16,123 nt of DNA from Deltaproteobacteria bacterium (GCA_031277995.1 JAITLH010000052.1:1-16123); one strand, 5' to 3'. Counted from the first letter of the stretch, positions 7,949 through 15,188 are shown. The notes: generated from the sequence alone by a model not told the origin. Translations and numbers: made by a program.

Positions 7949-7978
7949 ATGTTATCACGAGAGGGCCCTTGGGATCAA
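7949..7978 (-). promoter_or_regulatory. Possible promoter for lgt
   Basis: On the minus strand TTGATC (7978-7973) is followed after 18 bases by TAACAT (7954-7949), the latter preceded by TGA as in an extended -10. The ompA terminator lies just upstream, so lgt needs its own promoter somewhere in 7784-8029. This is the best candidate I can see, but the match is only moderate. The rest of this stretch holds AT-rich runs and no gene. Confidence 0.35.
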
Positions 7979-8029
7979 AGTAAACGCGGCCAATTATTTA
8001 GGCAATTTGATTTGGGCAGGTCGCCAGCC

Positions 8030-8066
8030 AAAAAAAATCCAGGGGTCCTAGCGAACCCCTGGATTT
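8030..8066 (-). terminator. Intrinsic terminator of the ompA-like gene
   Basis: AAATCCAGGGGT (8035-8046) pairs perfectly over 12 bp with ACCCCTGGATTT (8055-8066) around an 8-base loop. On the minus strand the stem runs into a T8 tract (8037-8030). It lies 54 bases beyond the ompA stop. It is a textbook rho-independent terminator, oriented for the ompA-like gene. Confidence 0.93.
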
Positions 8067-8120
8067 GGTGAGCTTTACCCGTGGGCCATTTGGCTGGGCC
8101 CTAAGGAAAACGTATTTGGA

Positions 8121-9161
8121 TTACTTAACGTCGCTACCGGTGAAGACGCCAACGACGCGGCGGTTTTCAGCCCGGCCGGCGGCGGTATCGTTAGTGGCGA
8201 CGGGCCTGGACTCGCCATAGCCAACCGAGGTGACCTTGCTGGCGCTAACGCCAAAGGTGGAAACCAGGACGTTACGAACGGCCGAGGCCCGGCGATCGGA
8301 AAGCCTCTGGTTGTATTCGTCGGTGCCGACGCTATCGGTGTGGCCTTCAACCACGGCGGTGGAGCCGGGGTGGGCGTTTAGGAAGTCGGCGACTTTCTTA
8401 ACCTCGGGGAGATAAGCCTTCTTGACGACGGCCTTGTCGAAGTCGAACTTGATATCCATGCGGATGGTGACCGTGATGGGGCAGCCATCGGCGTCAACCT
8501 TGTAACCCGCGGGGGTTCCGGGGCACTTATCGTAGGGATCGCAAACGCCGTCACCGTCTTCGTCACGGCATATGGGGTTGGCGCCAACCTGGAAGGTCAA
8601 ACCGGCGGTGACGGCCGGGGCGTTGAAATTGGCGCGCTGGGTCTTAGCGAAGCCGTAGGTGTCGCTAAATTCAAGCCTGAGGGCGACGACTTCGTTAAAG
8701 AAGATCTTGAAACCAATGGCGCCGGTAACGGCGAAAGAAGCGTAGTTATTGTAGCCGGGACGATCGCGGGCAATCCACTGGCCGCCCACGCCCAAGGAGA
8801 CGTAGGGGGTGAAATTGGTGCCCGTGTCAAAATGGTATAGCGCGCTAATGCGGGCCATGGTTACGTCGTTATTGTAACTGGGTGGATTGGCGTTTAACAC
8901 CCAACGGGGCAACACTCCATCGTCGCCAAGATTTGGGGAAAAATAGCCAAAAGCTTCAATGCCCCAGTTCTTGTTGAAGTTGTAGCCCAAACCTAAGCCG
9001 TATATGCCGCCGCTATCCAAGGCGATTTGCCCGTTTGGCCACATATACCCGCCCATAAGGCTTATGTGAAGCGTTTCACCATACATTTGCGCCCTGGCCT
9101 GGCCAGGCAGACAAAGGGCCGCGACTGCCAACATCGCCAAAATTAAGAACTTGTTTTTCAT
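8121..9161 (-). CDS. OmpA-family outer-membrane protein
   Basis: A 346-residue outer-membrane beta-barrel protein with a periplasmic peptidoglycan-binding domain. Residues 1-24 are a signal peptide ending ARA before QMYGET. Residues about 27-194 look like an eight-stranded barrel of the OmpA/OprF type (alternating aromatic and glycine-rich strands). Residues 199-227 are a thrombospondin type-3-like calcium-binding linker (RDEDGDGVCDPYDKCPGT, with a Cys pair). Residues about 232-342 are the OmpA C-terminal domain, with GHTDSVGTDEYN and LSDRRASAV providing the Asp (276) and Arg (291) that grip diaminopimelate. The ATG at 9161 is preferred over a TTG six codons upstream: it begins a clean signal peptide and AAGGA lies upstream. 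It is monocistronic, with its own terminator. Confidence 0.94.
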   Translation of the reverse strand: MKNKFLILAMLAVAALCLPGQARAQMYGETLHISLMGGYMWPNGQIALDSGGIYGLGLGYNFNKNWGIEAFGYFSPNLGDDGVLPRWVLNANPPSYNNDVTMARISALYHFDTGTNFTPYVSLGVGGQWIARDRPGYNNYASFAVTGAIGFKIFFNEVVALRLEFSDTYGFAKTQRANFNAPAVTAGLTFQVGANPICRDEDGDGVCDPYDKCPGTPAGYKVDADGCPITVTIRMDIKFDFDKAVVKKAYLPEVKKVADFLNAHPGSTAVVEGHTDSVGTDEYNQRLSDRRASAVRNVLVSTFGVSASKVTSVGYGESRPVATNDTAAGRAENRRVVGVFTGSDVK

Positions 9162-10059
9162 CGTAGTTTCCTTGCTCAAATTTACCCGGCCCGTAGCCAG
9201 GGTGCTAAAAGACGTTTGTCATGAACTTAAACGTCTGAAAGATAAATTGTTGAATTTATTTTTGGAATTAAAAATCCAAAACCAAATTTTAAACGCGAAA
9301 ACTAAAAAAATAAAAAAATTAAGCTAAAAAGCGATTTGGTTTACCCTAAGCCAAACTTCGTCTAGCCTTACCCATATTTTTCATTTTTCCAGTCCACGAG
9401 CGTAAAACCTTTAGACGGAATCGGATTTTTAAGTCCAGGGATTCAATTTGCCCAATGAACCCCAGCGGTTGCCTATATAACCCTGTCCTAAGCCTTAAGG
9501 GGCCCGGGCCAAGGGATACTTACTTTTTAAGTGAAAGAAACAATTGTTCACTCAAAGTCTAGACGAGTAAACTTCACACCAATTTAACACATATCCGGCT
9601 AAAAATAAAGTGAAATTATTGGTCCTTTTATTGCCCAAGTTAACTTGGGTCCGGATAAGTCATGGCTGTCTTTAGAAAAAATTGGAAAATTTAGTACCTA
9701 AAGTGGCAAAATCCAAGGGTACTTGACTTGAAAATAAGCCTTGCCAAAAAATAAAAAACCCCGCCCTAGAATGCTGCCACTAGTTAATGTTATCAATAAA
9801 ATTCAATGGTCTCAAGTTATTTTTTTCAACCCTCGGGCAAATTTAGCCGTTAAGCTACTTTAAGGGCCCGGGGGCGTTTGTCAGTACTTTAAAAAAGGAT
9901 ATTCATCTAACTAAGTCACGCGAAATAACCCTTTTTAGCCTAAGGTTAATGGCCAAAAAACGTGAATTTAATCTTCCCTGGCCAGCCGGCGGGGCCATTG
10001 GCCGCGCGCCCTAAGGGCCTTTCCCTTGACGGGCCCCCAAGAACGCGGCTTTTTTTTGG
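9162..10059. other. AT-rich gene-free region between lnt and ompA
   Basis: About 900 bases with no credible open reading frame and clearly lower GC than the flanks. Besides the ompA leader repeat it holds a perfect 16-base palindrome CCCAAGTTAACTTGGG at 9634-9649. A cluster of small inverted repeats lies at 9518-9552: ACTTA/TAAGT, then AGTGAA/TTCACT around the palindrome AACAATTGTT. The motif AAGGGGCCCGGG or a close variant occurs near 9497 and 9862. The ompA promoter must lie here on the minus strand, but several AT-rich candidates are equally weak and I do not pick one. No tRNA or known RNA is recognised. Confidence 0.5.
9210..9236 (-). promoter_or_regulatory. Inverted repeat in the ompA leader
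   Basis: AGACGTTT (9210-9217) and AAACGTCT (9229-9236) form a perfect 8-bp inverted repeat with an 11-base loop, about 50 bases upstream of the ompA-like start. On the minus strand the second arm is followed by TTT. It could be an mRNA-stabilising or regulatory hairpin, as is common in outer-membrane protein leaders, or an operator. Confidence 0.45.
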
Positions 10060-11886
10060 CTAGAGTTCGTAAGTGGTTCGTTTGGTTTTCCTACTCCAGA
10101 GGTCGCGCCCGGCGGCGACATGGCGGCGGCGAAAATATTTGAAAAGGCAAAACATGGCCGTGAGAAGGCCCATGAAGGGGGCCAGGAAATGGCCGCCCCG
10201 GGTAAAAAGGGTCTTTTCGGGGTTTTGGGGAATCTGGACCGGCCAGGCCAGGGTGGTTATCTCGTTTTGGACCGAACGGTTAAGGAGGCGGCCGGCGGGG
10301 TTAATCACGGCCGAAATCCCGTTGTTGGCCCCCCGAACCAAAGGCAGCCGGGTTTCGACCGCCCTCATGACCGACTGGGCCAGGTGTTGATCCGGGGCCA
10401 TGGTGAGGCCAAACCAAGCGTCGTTGGTGGTAACCACCAAACGCTTGGCCCCGGCGTTGGCCCGGGCCCGGGCCAAATAGGGAAAGATTGACTCAAAGCA
10501 AATCAGCTGGCCTATTTGGACGCCGTCAAGGATCAAGGGGGGCCTGGGTCGTCCCGGGCTGTAAGTTCCGGCGGCCCCCAAAACGCCTTGGAGAAATGGC
10601 CACTTTAAAAAAGGCAGGATGTCGGCCAGGGGGACGTATTCCCCAAAGGGCACCAGGTGCGATTTGTCGTAACTTCCCAAAACCTTGGCCTCGGAAACCA
10701 ACCAGGATCGGTTATGGAGTTTAAGGGTCCCGTCTGGGTCGTAGTCGCCCGAGGCCAAGCCCACCAGCATGGGCCGGGGGAAGTTTTTGACCGTTTCGTC
10801 CATCCAGGCCGTCTCAATGGGATCGAGGCCGTAAATGAAAGGCACGGCCGTTTCCGGCCAAATGACCAACCAGGGGCTTTGTTGAACGGCGTTTTCCAGT
10901 AACAAAGTAAAGCGCGACAGTATTTTGTCCCGAAAATTAACGTCCCATTTTTCATCCTGAGGCACCGAGGCTTGCAAAATGGCCACGGTTTTATTCAAGC
11001 TGGGCGCGGATTTTAGCGTTTGGTCGAAATGGCTTAAGCGGTAATAACCGTAGCCATATAGAATCCCGGCCAAAAGCAAGGCCGAAATGGCGCTGGACCA
11101 AGCTATTTTTGGCCAGGCCCAAAGGGTCAGCGTCTGGGCCAAAAGCAAACCGATTAAGGCCACGGGAAAATTTAGCCCATAGACGCCAATCAAATCGGCC
11201 GCCCCGATAAATTCCAAACTCCCGCTAAGGCCGCCGGCCAAAGGGGTCCAGTTAAAGCCGGTCAGCAAAAAGTTTTTTAGGTAATCAAACCCGGCCCACA
11301 AAAAGGCCCCCAGCATGGGGACGCCCAAAAGCCGGCTATCCAAGGGCGGAATCCTGGTCGAATAGGCGGCCATGAGGCCGGCCCACAGGCCTTGGTGCAG
11401 GGCCAAAAAAGCGGCCAGAATCAATAAGACCAAAAACCCCCCCACGGCGCCCAGGCCCCCGTACCCGGCCATGACCTCGGCCAGCCAATAAAACCCGCTA
11501 AGCCCCAAGGCCAGCCCATAAACCCAGCCCATTAGAAAGGCCCTTTTAAACGTTTGCCCAAAAAGCGCCCGCCACAAAAAAACCAAACAAACGAAAGTCA
11601 GGGGCCAAAGGCCAAATTTGGGCCAGGCCAAAGTCTGCCCCACTCCCCCGATAACGCTCAAAACCAAGCCCGTCGAGAGTTTGACCGCCTGGGGTAAGGG
11701 CCTCTGGGAGCCCTCCACGCTCCCAGCCGCCCCGCCGGTGCCCCCAGTGGCGCTGGCAGGGCCGGCCGCGCCGTCGGCCCCCGCCCGGGCCTTTTGGCCT
11801 TTTTTGGTTTTGGCCGACCTAAAAGACGGGAGATTTCCCGCCTGGGCCTTTAAGGAAACGAAAAAAAGTTCTGGGAAAATCGTCAT
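10060..11886 (-). CDS. lnt: Apolipoprotein N-acyltransferase (Lnt)
   Basis: Lnt performs the last step of lipoprotein maturation, N-acylating the lipid-modified cysteine in the inner membrane. Numbering from the ATG at 11886 (608 residues), an N-terminal membrane domain with several helices (about 70-285) is followed by a nitrilase-like catalytic domain (about 300-550). The Glu-Lys-Cys triad is visible: Glu345 in WPETAVPF, Lys408 in SYDKSHLVPFGEY, Cys463 in LICFESIFP. A last helix lies near residue 570, followed by a basic tail. The first 70 residues are extra compared with ordinary Lnt and include a Gly/Ala-rich run. An in-frame ATG at 11964 would overlap the preceding gene, but its codons look unlike the host's. 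Neither start has a good Shine-Dalgarno. It follows the OleA-like gene by 44 bases, probably in one operon. Confidence 0.93.
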   Translation of the reverse strand: MTIFPELFFVSLKAQAGNLPSFRSAKTKKGQKARAGADGAAGPASATGGTGGAAGSVEGSQRPLPQAVKLSTGLVLSVIGGVGQTLAWPKFGLWPLTFVCLVFLWRALFGQTFKRAFLMGWVYGLALGLSGFYWLAEVMAGYGGLGAVGGFLVLLILAAFLALHQGLWAGLMAAYSTRIPPLDSRLLGVPMLGAFLWAGFDYLKNFLLTGFNWTPLAGGLSGSLEFIGAADLIGVYGLNFPVALIGLLLAQTLTLWAWPKIAWSSAISALLLAGILYGYGYYRLSHFDQTLKSAPSLNKTVAILQASVPQDEKWDVNFRDKILSRFTLLLENAVQQSPWLVIWPETAVPFIYGLDPIETAWMDETVKNFPRPMLVGLASGDYDPDGTLKLHNRSWLVSEAKVLGSYDKSHLVPFGEYVPLADILPFLKWPFLQGVLGAAGTYSPGRPRPPLILDGVQIGQLICFESIFPYLARARANAGAKRLVVTTNDAWFGLTMAPDQHLAQSVMRAVETRLPLVRGANNGISAVINPAGRLLNRSVQNEITTLAWPVQIPQNPEKTLFTRGGHFLAPFMGLLTAMFCLFKYFRRRHVAAGRDLWSRKTKRTTYEL

Positions 11887-11930
11887 GTTTTTACTTTTAT
11901 GAGTTGATGTTTTTTCGGTCGCCAAAAATA

Positions 11931-12959
11931 CTATGGTGTCATGACTTCCATCATTGAGCAGCATAGGCCCGATCCGATGCCCATCAGGCCCAATCGTTGG
12001 CCGGATTTAATCAGGCCCCTTTCGTGGGCCAAATCAAAGGTGAAGGGTATGGCCACGGGGCCCATGTTGCCGTATTCTGGGTAGGTTTCTATTATCGAAG
12101 CCGGGTTAAGGCCAAGGGCTTGGGCAAAGCGTTTGGTGTTGACCTCGCTGACTTGATGGCAGACGATAAGATCGAAGGCCTCGGGTGACCACTTAAATAA
12201 CTGGGCGCCCTTGTCAAAGGTCCGTTTGGCCAAGGCCACGCCCGCTTCCAGTAAGAGCGTGGAATCCGTGGTCATGGAGGTGAAATCGCCCCGGCACAGG
12301 TGATTGCCCTTGGGGTCGGTTTTGCTAACTAGGCTTATTAAGCGAGGGGCCCGGGGGTGGTTATCGGCTGGGCCCACGACCATGGCGGCGCCGCCGCTTC
12401 CCAGGGTAAGGGACGCGAAGTTATTGAAAAAATCCCGGACCTTGACCTCGGGGGCCATAAGCATGGTGATGGTATTTTCCAGTAAAGGGCGGCTATTTTC
12501 GCCGGCCACCACCAAGGCGTAATCGCTAAGCCCCGCTTCGATTTTTAGGGCGGCCAGCTCCAAGCCATCGATAAAACCCAAACAGGCGCTCCCCAGATCC
12601 AAGCTTTTAACCTCCGGGCCCAGGCCCAAGGCCGCCTGGATGGCCGAGGCCATGGAGGGTTCCAAAAAATCCCTCCCCACGGAAGTTGAGTAGACCGTAT
12701 CGACCAGGTTTCGATCAAAACCCTTGGCAAACAACTTTTCCGCGGCCCTTATGGAGGCTTGGCTGGGCGCCCAATCCGAGGGGTAGAGCCGCCGGGCCTT
12801 TATGCCGGTCATGGAGGCCAAAAGTCCCCTAGGCAATCTCAGTTTCTCGATGACCGTGCCCAAGGCCAGCTCCAGGGCCTTGGAGCTTAAGGCGTCCAAG
12901 CCCTCGTCTCGGGCCCAGGCCACGATGGCCGTTTTGGAAAATCTCGGTTCCTGGCGCAT
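11931..12959 (-). CDS. OleA-type 3-oxoacyl-ACP synthase III family enzyme
   Basis: A 342-residue thiolase-fold condensing enzyme. The catalytic triad is Cys126 (LGSACLGFIDG), His268 (VCHQVSEVN) and Asn298 (EYGNMGP). Glu100 in RDFLEPSMAS lies 26 residues before the Cys. From memory, Xanthomonas OleA has Glu117, Cys143, His285 and Asn315, so all spacings (26, 142, 30) are identical. The LCRGDF..M.TDSTLLLEAG..LAKRTF segment (about 221-248) and the C-terminal GIGSGLCCSMMEV also look like OleA rather than housekeeping FabH. OleA joins two acyl-CoA molecules head to head to a beta-ketoacid, the first step of long-chain olefin synthesis. No OleB, OleC or OleD is in the window, so the product is unknown. 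Related FabH-like acyltransferases remain possible. It is the first gene of a probable operon with lnt. Confidence 0.85.
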   Translation of the reverse strand: MRQEPRFSKTAIVAWARDEGLDALSSKALELALGTVIEKLRLPRGLLASMTGIKARRLYPSDWAPSQASIRAAEKLFAKGFDRNLVDTVYSTSVGRDFLEPSMASAIQAALGLGPEVKSLDLGSACLGFIDGLELAALKIEAGLSDYALVVAGENSRPLLENTITMLMAPEVKVRDFFNNFASLTLGSGGAAMVVGPADNHPRAPRLISLVSKTDPKGNHLCRGDFTSMTTDSTLLLEAGVALAKRTFDKGAQLFKWSPEAFDLIVCHQVSEVNTKRFAQALGLNPASIIETYPEYGNMGPVAIPFTFDLAHERGLIKSGQRLGLMGIGSGLCCSMMEVMTP

Positions 12960-13036
12960 GGTTAAATTTTTTCCGTTTCTCCCGACCCGGCGCCCAATCC
13001 CTTACGGCCCCGAGGCTCCAAATCAAGGCCCCCCCA

Positions 13037-13064
13037 GGCGCCAAAAAAAACGGCGCTTTTCGCC
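13037..13064 (-). promoter_or_regulatory. Possible attenuator in the OleA-lnt leader
   Basis: On the minus strand, GGCG (13064-13061) can pair with CGCC (13055-13052), followed by one G and a T8 tract (13050-13043), a short terminator-like hairpin. Alternatively GCGCC (13056-13052) can pair with GGCGC (13042-13038) across the T-run, which would break the first stem. Two mutually exclusive stems around a T-run, between promoter and start codon, suggest attenuation. Both stems are short, so this is tentative. Confidence 0.35.
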
Positions 13065-13119
13065 TCCGAATCAACCGTTACGAAGGCCAACGTGGCCCTG
13101 CCCTTCTTGAGTTCGGGCC

Positions 13120-13125
13120 ATTATA
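13120..13125 (-). promoter_or_regulatory. -10 element of a probable OleA-lnt promoter
   Basis: On the minus strand 13125-13120 reads TATAAT, a perfect -10 hexamer, about 160 bases upstream of the OleA-like start. The expected -35 area is a T-run (GGTTTT) and matches the consensus poorly, so an activator may be needed. It lies between the 46-base tandem repeat and the gene. Confidence 0.45.
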
Positions 13126-13182
13126 CATGATTTTTGCCAAAAAAAACCCTGGCCGCCCCCACCCCTCCCATCGCCCTTTGGG

Positions 13183-13274
13183 GCGGCCCTAAAACCCGCC
13201 CCGCCTTAGTTTGATCTCCCTATGGTTTGCGGCCCGAAAACCCGCCCCACCTTAGTTTGATCTCCCCATGGTTT
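13183..13274. repeat. Tandem duplication of a 46-base unit
   Basis: Positions 13183-13228 and 13229-13274 are two directly abutting 46-base units that differ at only three positions. Each unit begins GCGGCCC, continues AAAACCCGCCCC, and ends with ATGGTTT. They lie in the divergent intergenic region upstream of both the OleA-like gene (minus) and pyk (plus). The duplication is short and recent-looking. It could be a doubled binding site or simple slippage. Confidence 0.85.
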
Positions 13275-13404
13275 AAGGGTTTTTGGGTTCGCCAATGATT
13301 ATTTGGGTAAATTTAGCTCCGGGGAGTAATTTTTTTGGCCCGGCGTTTGTCCGAGCTTGGCTGGGGAAAAATTCAACCCTTCTCTGGGTCTCGGGGTTCG
13401 AAGT

Positions 13405-13433
13405 TTGACGATTTGTAAATATTGGGATTATAA
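13405..13433 (+). promoter_or_regulatory. Probable sigma-70 promoter for pyruvate kinase
   Basis: TTGACG (13405-13410) is followed after 17 bases by TTATAA (13428-13433). Shifting by one base gives TATAAG with an 18-base spacer. Transcription from here would produce a leader of about 235 bases before the pyk start. A second perfect TATAAT lies at about 13451 without a recognisable -35. Confidence 0.5.
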
Positions 13434-13571
13434 GGATTTAAAGACAAGGGTATAATAATTGACGCAATAATAGGGCGTTTTTTAAGCCTGGGGCGGGGTG
13501 AAATCTTGCCTTTGGAGAGGACAACTTAGTCGGAAAGGTGGAGAATTTTCGCGCTTTGGGCTATCATTAAC

Positions 13572-13588
13572 AACGCGGCGCGTTTTTT
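13572..13588 (+). promoter_or_regulatory. Terminator-like hairpin in the pyk leader
   Basis: AACGC and GCGTT pair around GGC (13572-13584), and the second arm merges into six T residues ending at 13588. This short stem with a T-run lies inside the expected pyk leader. It could be an attenuator, or the end of a transcript from upstream. The stem is only five base pairs. Confidence 0.35.
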
Positions 13589-13674
13589 ATTTAAAAATTT
13601 ATCGCTATTAAACCAGCCATGTCGCGTAAAAGCCGAAACCGGCCCAGGCCGGCGGCCACCAGAAAGGACTCAGC

Positions 13675-15111
13675 ATGACGGATTCAACTTGTTTTAGGAA
13701 GACAAAAATCGTGGCCACGATAGGCCCCTCGTCCGCTTCGGAGGAAATTTTGACGGGCATGATCAAATCCGGTCTGAACGTGGCCAGGTTGAACTTTTCC
13801 CACGGCGATCACGCCAGCCACCGGGCGGCCATCACCTTAATCAGAAAACTCGCCGCCGAGCAAGGTCGGGAGGTGGGCATTCTCCAAGACCTTTCCGGCC
13901 CGAAGATTAGGCTGGGGGCCATCAGCGAACGGCGTTTGGATAACGGCCAGGAGATCCGCCTAATTGTCGGGGCCGATGATTGCGACGACGATACCTTGAC
14001 CGTCAACTATCCTTTTTTGCTCGAAGACGTCAGCGAGGGTAGCCGGATACTTTTGGCCGACGGGCGCTTGGAACTTAAGATTTTGGCCGTTGAAAAGGAC
14101 TGCCTAAGGGCCGAGGTCTTGACCGGGGGCGAGATAAGCGCCCACAAGGGCGTTAACCTGCCCGACTCGCACCTTAGGATTAAGGCCTTTACGGACAAAG
14201 ACAAAAACGATCTGATCTGCGGCCTGGACGCCGGGGTCGATTTCGTGGCCATGAGTTTCGTAAGGCATGAAGACGATCTTAAGCCCATAAAGGAGCTTAT
14301 TAACCGCTCGAGTAGCCCGCCGCTTTTAATCGCGAAGATCGAAAAACCCCAGGCCCTCACCCGCCTATCCGAGATCCTGGACGTGGCCGACGGACTCATG
14401 GTCGCGAGGGGCGATCTGGGCGTGGAAATGGCCTTGGAAGAAGTCCCCATGATCCAGAAAAACCTCATCCAAATGGCCAGAAGGCGCGGAAAACTCGTTA
14501 TCACGGCCACCCAGATGTTGGCTTCCATGGTTTCCAGCCCCAGGCCAACCCGGGCCGAGGTGACGGACGTGGCCAACGCCATTTTGGATGGTACCGACGC
14601 CGTCATGCTTTCAGACGAAACCGCCTCCGGCCAATACCCCGTGGAATCGGTCCAGATGCTTGACCGCGTGGCCGTAAAGGTTGAGCCCAGTATCGATTCC
14701 GACGATTTTATCAAGGAAGATCACGACGTTCGCCTGGAAAAAATGGGCGCTTCCATCACCCGGGCCGTGGCCATCCTAGCCAGGGATCAAAAAGCAAAAG
14801 CCATCGTGGCCTTGACCCAAGGCGGTTCCACCGCCCGCTTGGTTTCCCACTATCGCCAACCGGTTCCGGTCATCGGAATGACCTCCCGAATGACCACCTA
14901 TCGGCAGCTGACCCTGTCCTGGGGCGTGACCCCGGCCCTAATCCCGGCCTGTGACACGATTCTCCAAATCGAGCAATCGGCCAGCGAGTTTTTGGTCAAA
15001 AACCAACTGGCCAAAAAAGGCGACGTGGTCTTTCTCACCTGCGGCTTGCCCCTCCAGGTCAGCGGAACCACCAACCTTATTAAGCTCCTGGACGTGGGCG
15101 ATTTCTGCTAA
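13675..15111 (+). CDS. pyk: Pyruvate kinase
   Basis: Pyruvate kinase makes pyruvate and ATP from phosphoenolpyruvate and ADP, the last step of glycolysis, in the cytosol. The 478-residue length is normal. Visible motifs are TKIVATIGPSS (10-20), ARLNFSHG (37-44, phosphate and metal ligands), DLSGPKIRLG (72-81), the catalytic Lys221 in KIEKPQA, and the metal ligands Glu223 and Asp247 (ARGDLGVEM). ATQMLASM is at 278-285 and TRAEVTDVANAILDGTD at 292-308. The usual LSGETA or LSNETA appears as LSDETA at 312-317, a small variation. The C-terminal regulatory domain is complete. The ATG is preceded by AAAGGA at 13663-13668 with a 6-base spacer. The gene is the only long plus-strand gene and is divergent from the OleA-lnt operon. 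Confidence 0.98.
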   Translation: MTDSTCFRKTKIVATIGPSSASEEILTGMIKSGLNVARLNFSHGDHASHRAAITLIRKLAAEQGREVGILQDLSGPKIRLGAISERRLDNGQEIRLIVGADDCDDDTLTVNYPFLLEDVSEGSRILLADGRLELKILAVEKDCLRAEVLTGGEISAHKGVNLPDSHLRIKAFTDKDKNDLICGLDAGVDFVAMSFVRHEDDLKPIKELINRSSSPPLLIAKIEKPQALTRLSEILDVADGLMVARGDLGVEMALEEVPMIQKNLIQMARRRGKLVITATQMLASMVSSPRPTRAEVTDVANAILDGTDAVMLSDETASGQYPVESVQMLDRVAVKVEPSIDSDDFIKEDHDVRLEKMGASITRAVAILARDQKAKAIVALTQGGSTARLVSHYRQPVPVIGMTSRMTTYRQLTLSWGVTPALIPACDTILQIEQSASEFLVKNQLAKKGDVVFLTCGLPLQVSGTTNLIKLLDVGDFC

Positions 15112-15130
15112 ACCAAACCCAAGGATTAGG

Positions 15131-15172
15131 CCCGGCCCAAATCGCTTTTTTCTGGGCGATTTTTTGGCCGGG
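15131..15172 (+). terminator. Probable pyk terminator
   Basis: An inner stem AAATCGC (15139-15145) with GCGATTT (15156-15162) runs into a T6 tract ending at 15165. An outer stem CCCGGCC (15131-15137) with GGCCGGG (15166-15172) encloses it. The structure starts 19 bases after the pyk stop. The inner stem plus T-run has the form of an intrinsic terminator. Confidence 0.6.
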
Positions 15173-15188
15173 TTTACCCGGGTAAACC
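15171..15188. repeat. Perfect 18-base palindrome at the host/mobile boundary
   Basis: GGTTTACCCGGGTAAACC reads the same on both strands. It overlaps the last two bases of the pyk terminator stem and ends about nine bases before relaxase homology stops. It could be an attachment or target feature, a regulator site, or part of the host terminator. Confidence 0.7.

Noticed and set aside
10015..10036. GGGCC/GGCCC inverted repeat after lnt as a terminator
   Set aside because: Only five base pairs, 12-base loop and no T-run on the minus strand; GGCC is so common here that such pairs arise by chance.
11887..11964. Longer Lnt start at 11964
   Set aside because: It overlaps the OleA-like gene by 34 bases, the added codons (AGT, ATA, ACA, TCA) are unlike host usage, and there is no ribosome site. 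Kept as an alternative only.
14007..14714. 235-residue open frame on the minus strand within pyk
   Set aside because: Antisense shadow of a clear pyruvate kinase gene; no family resemblance and Ser-rich as expected for a shadow frame.
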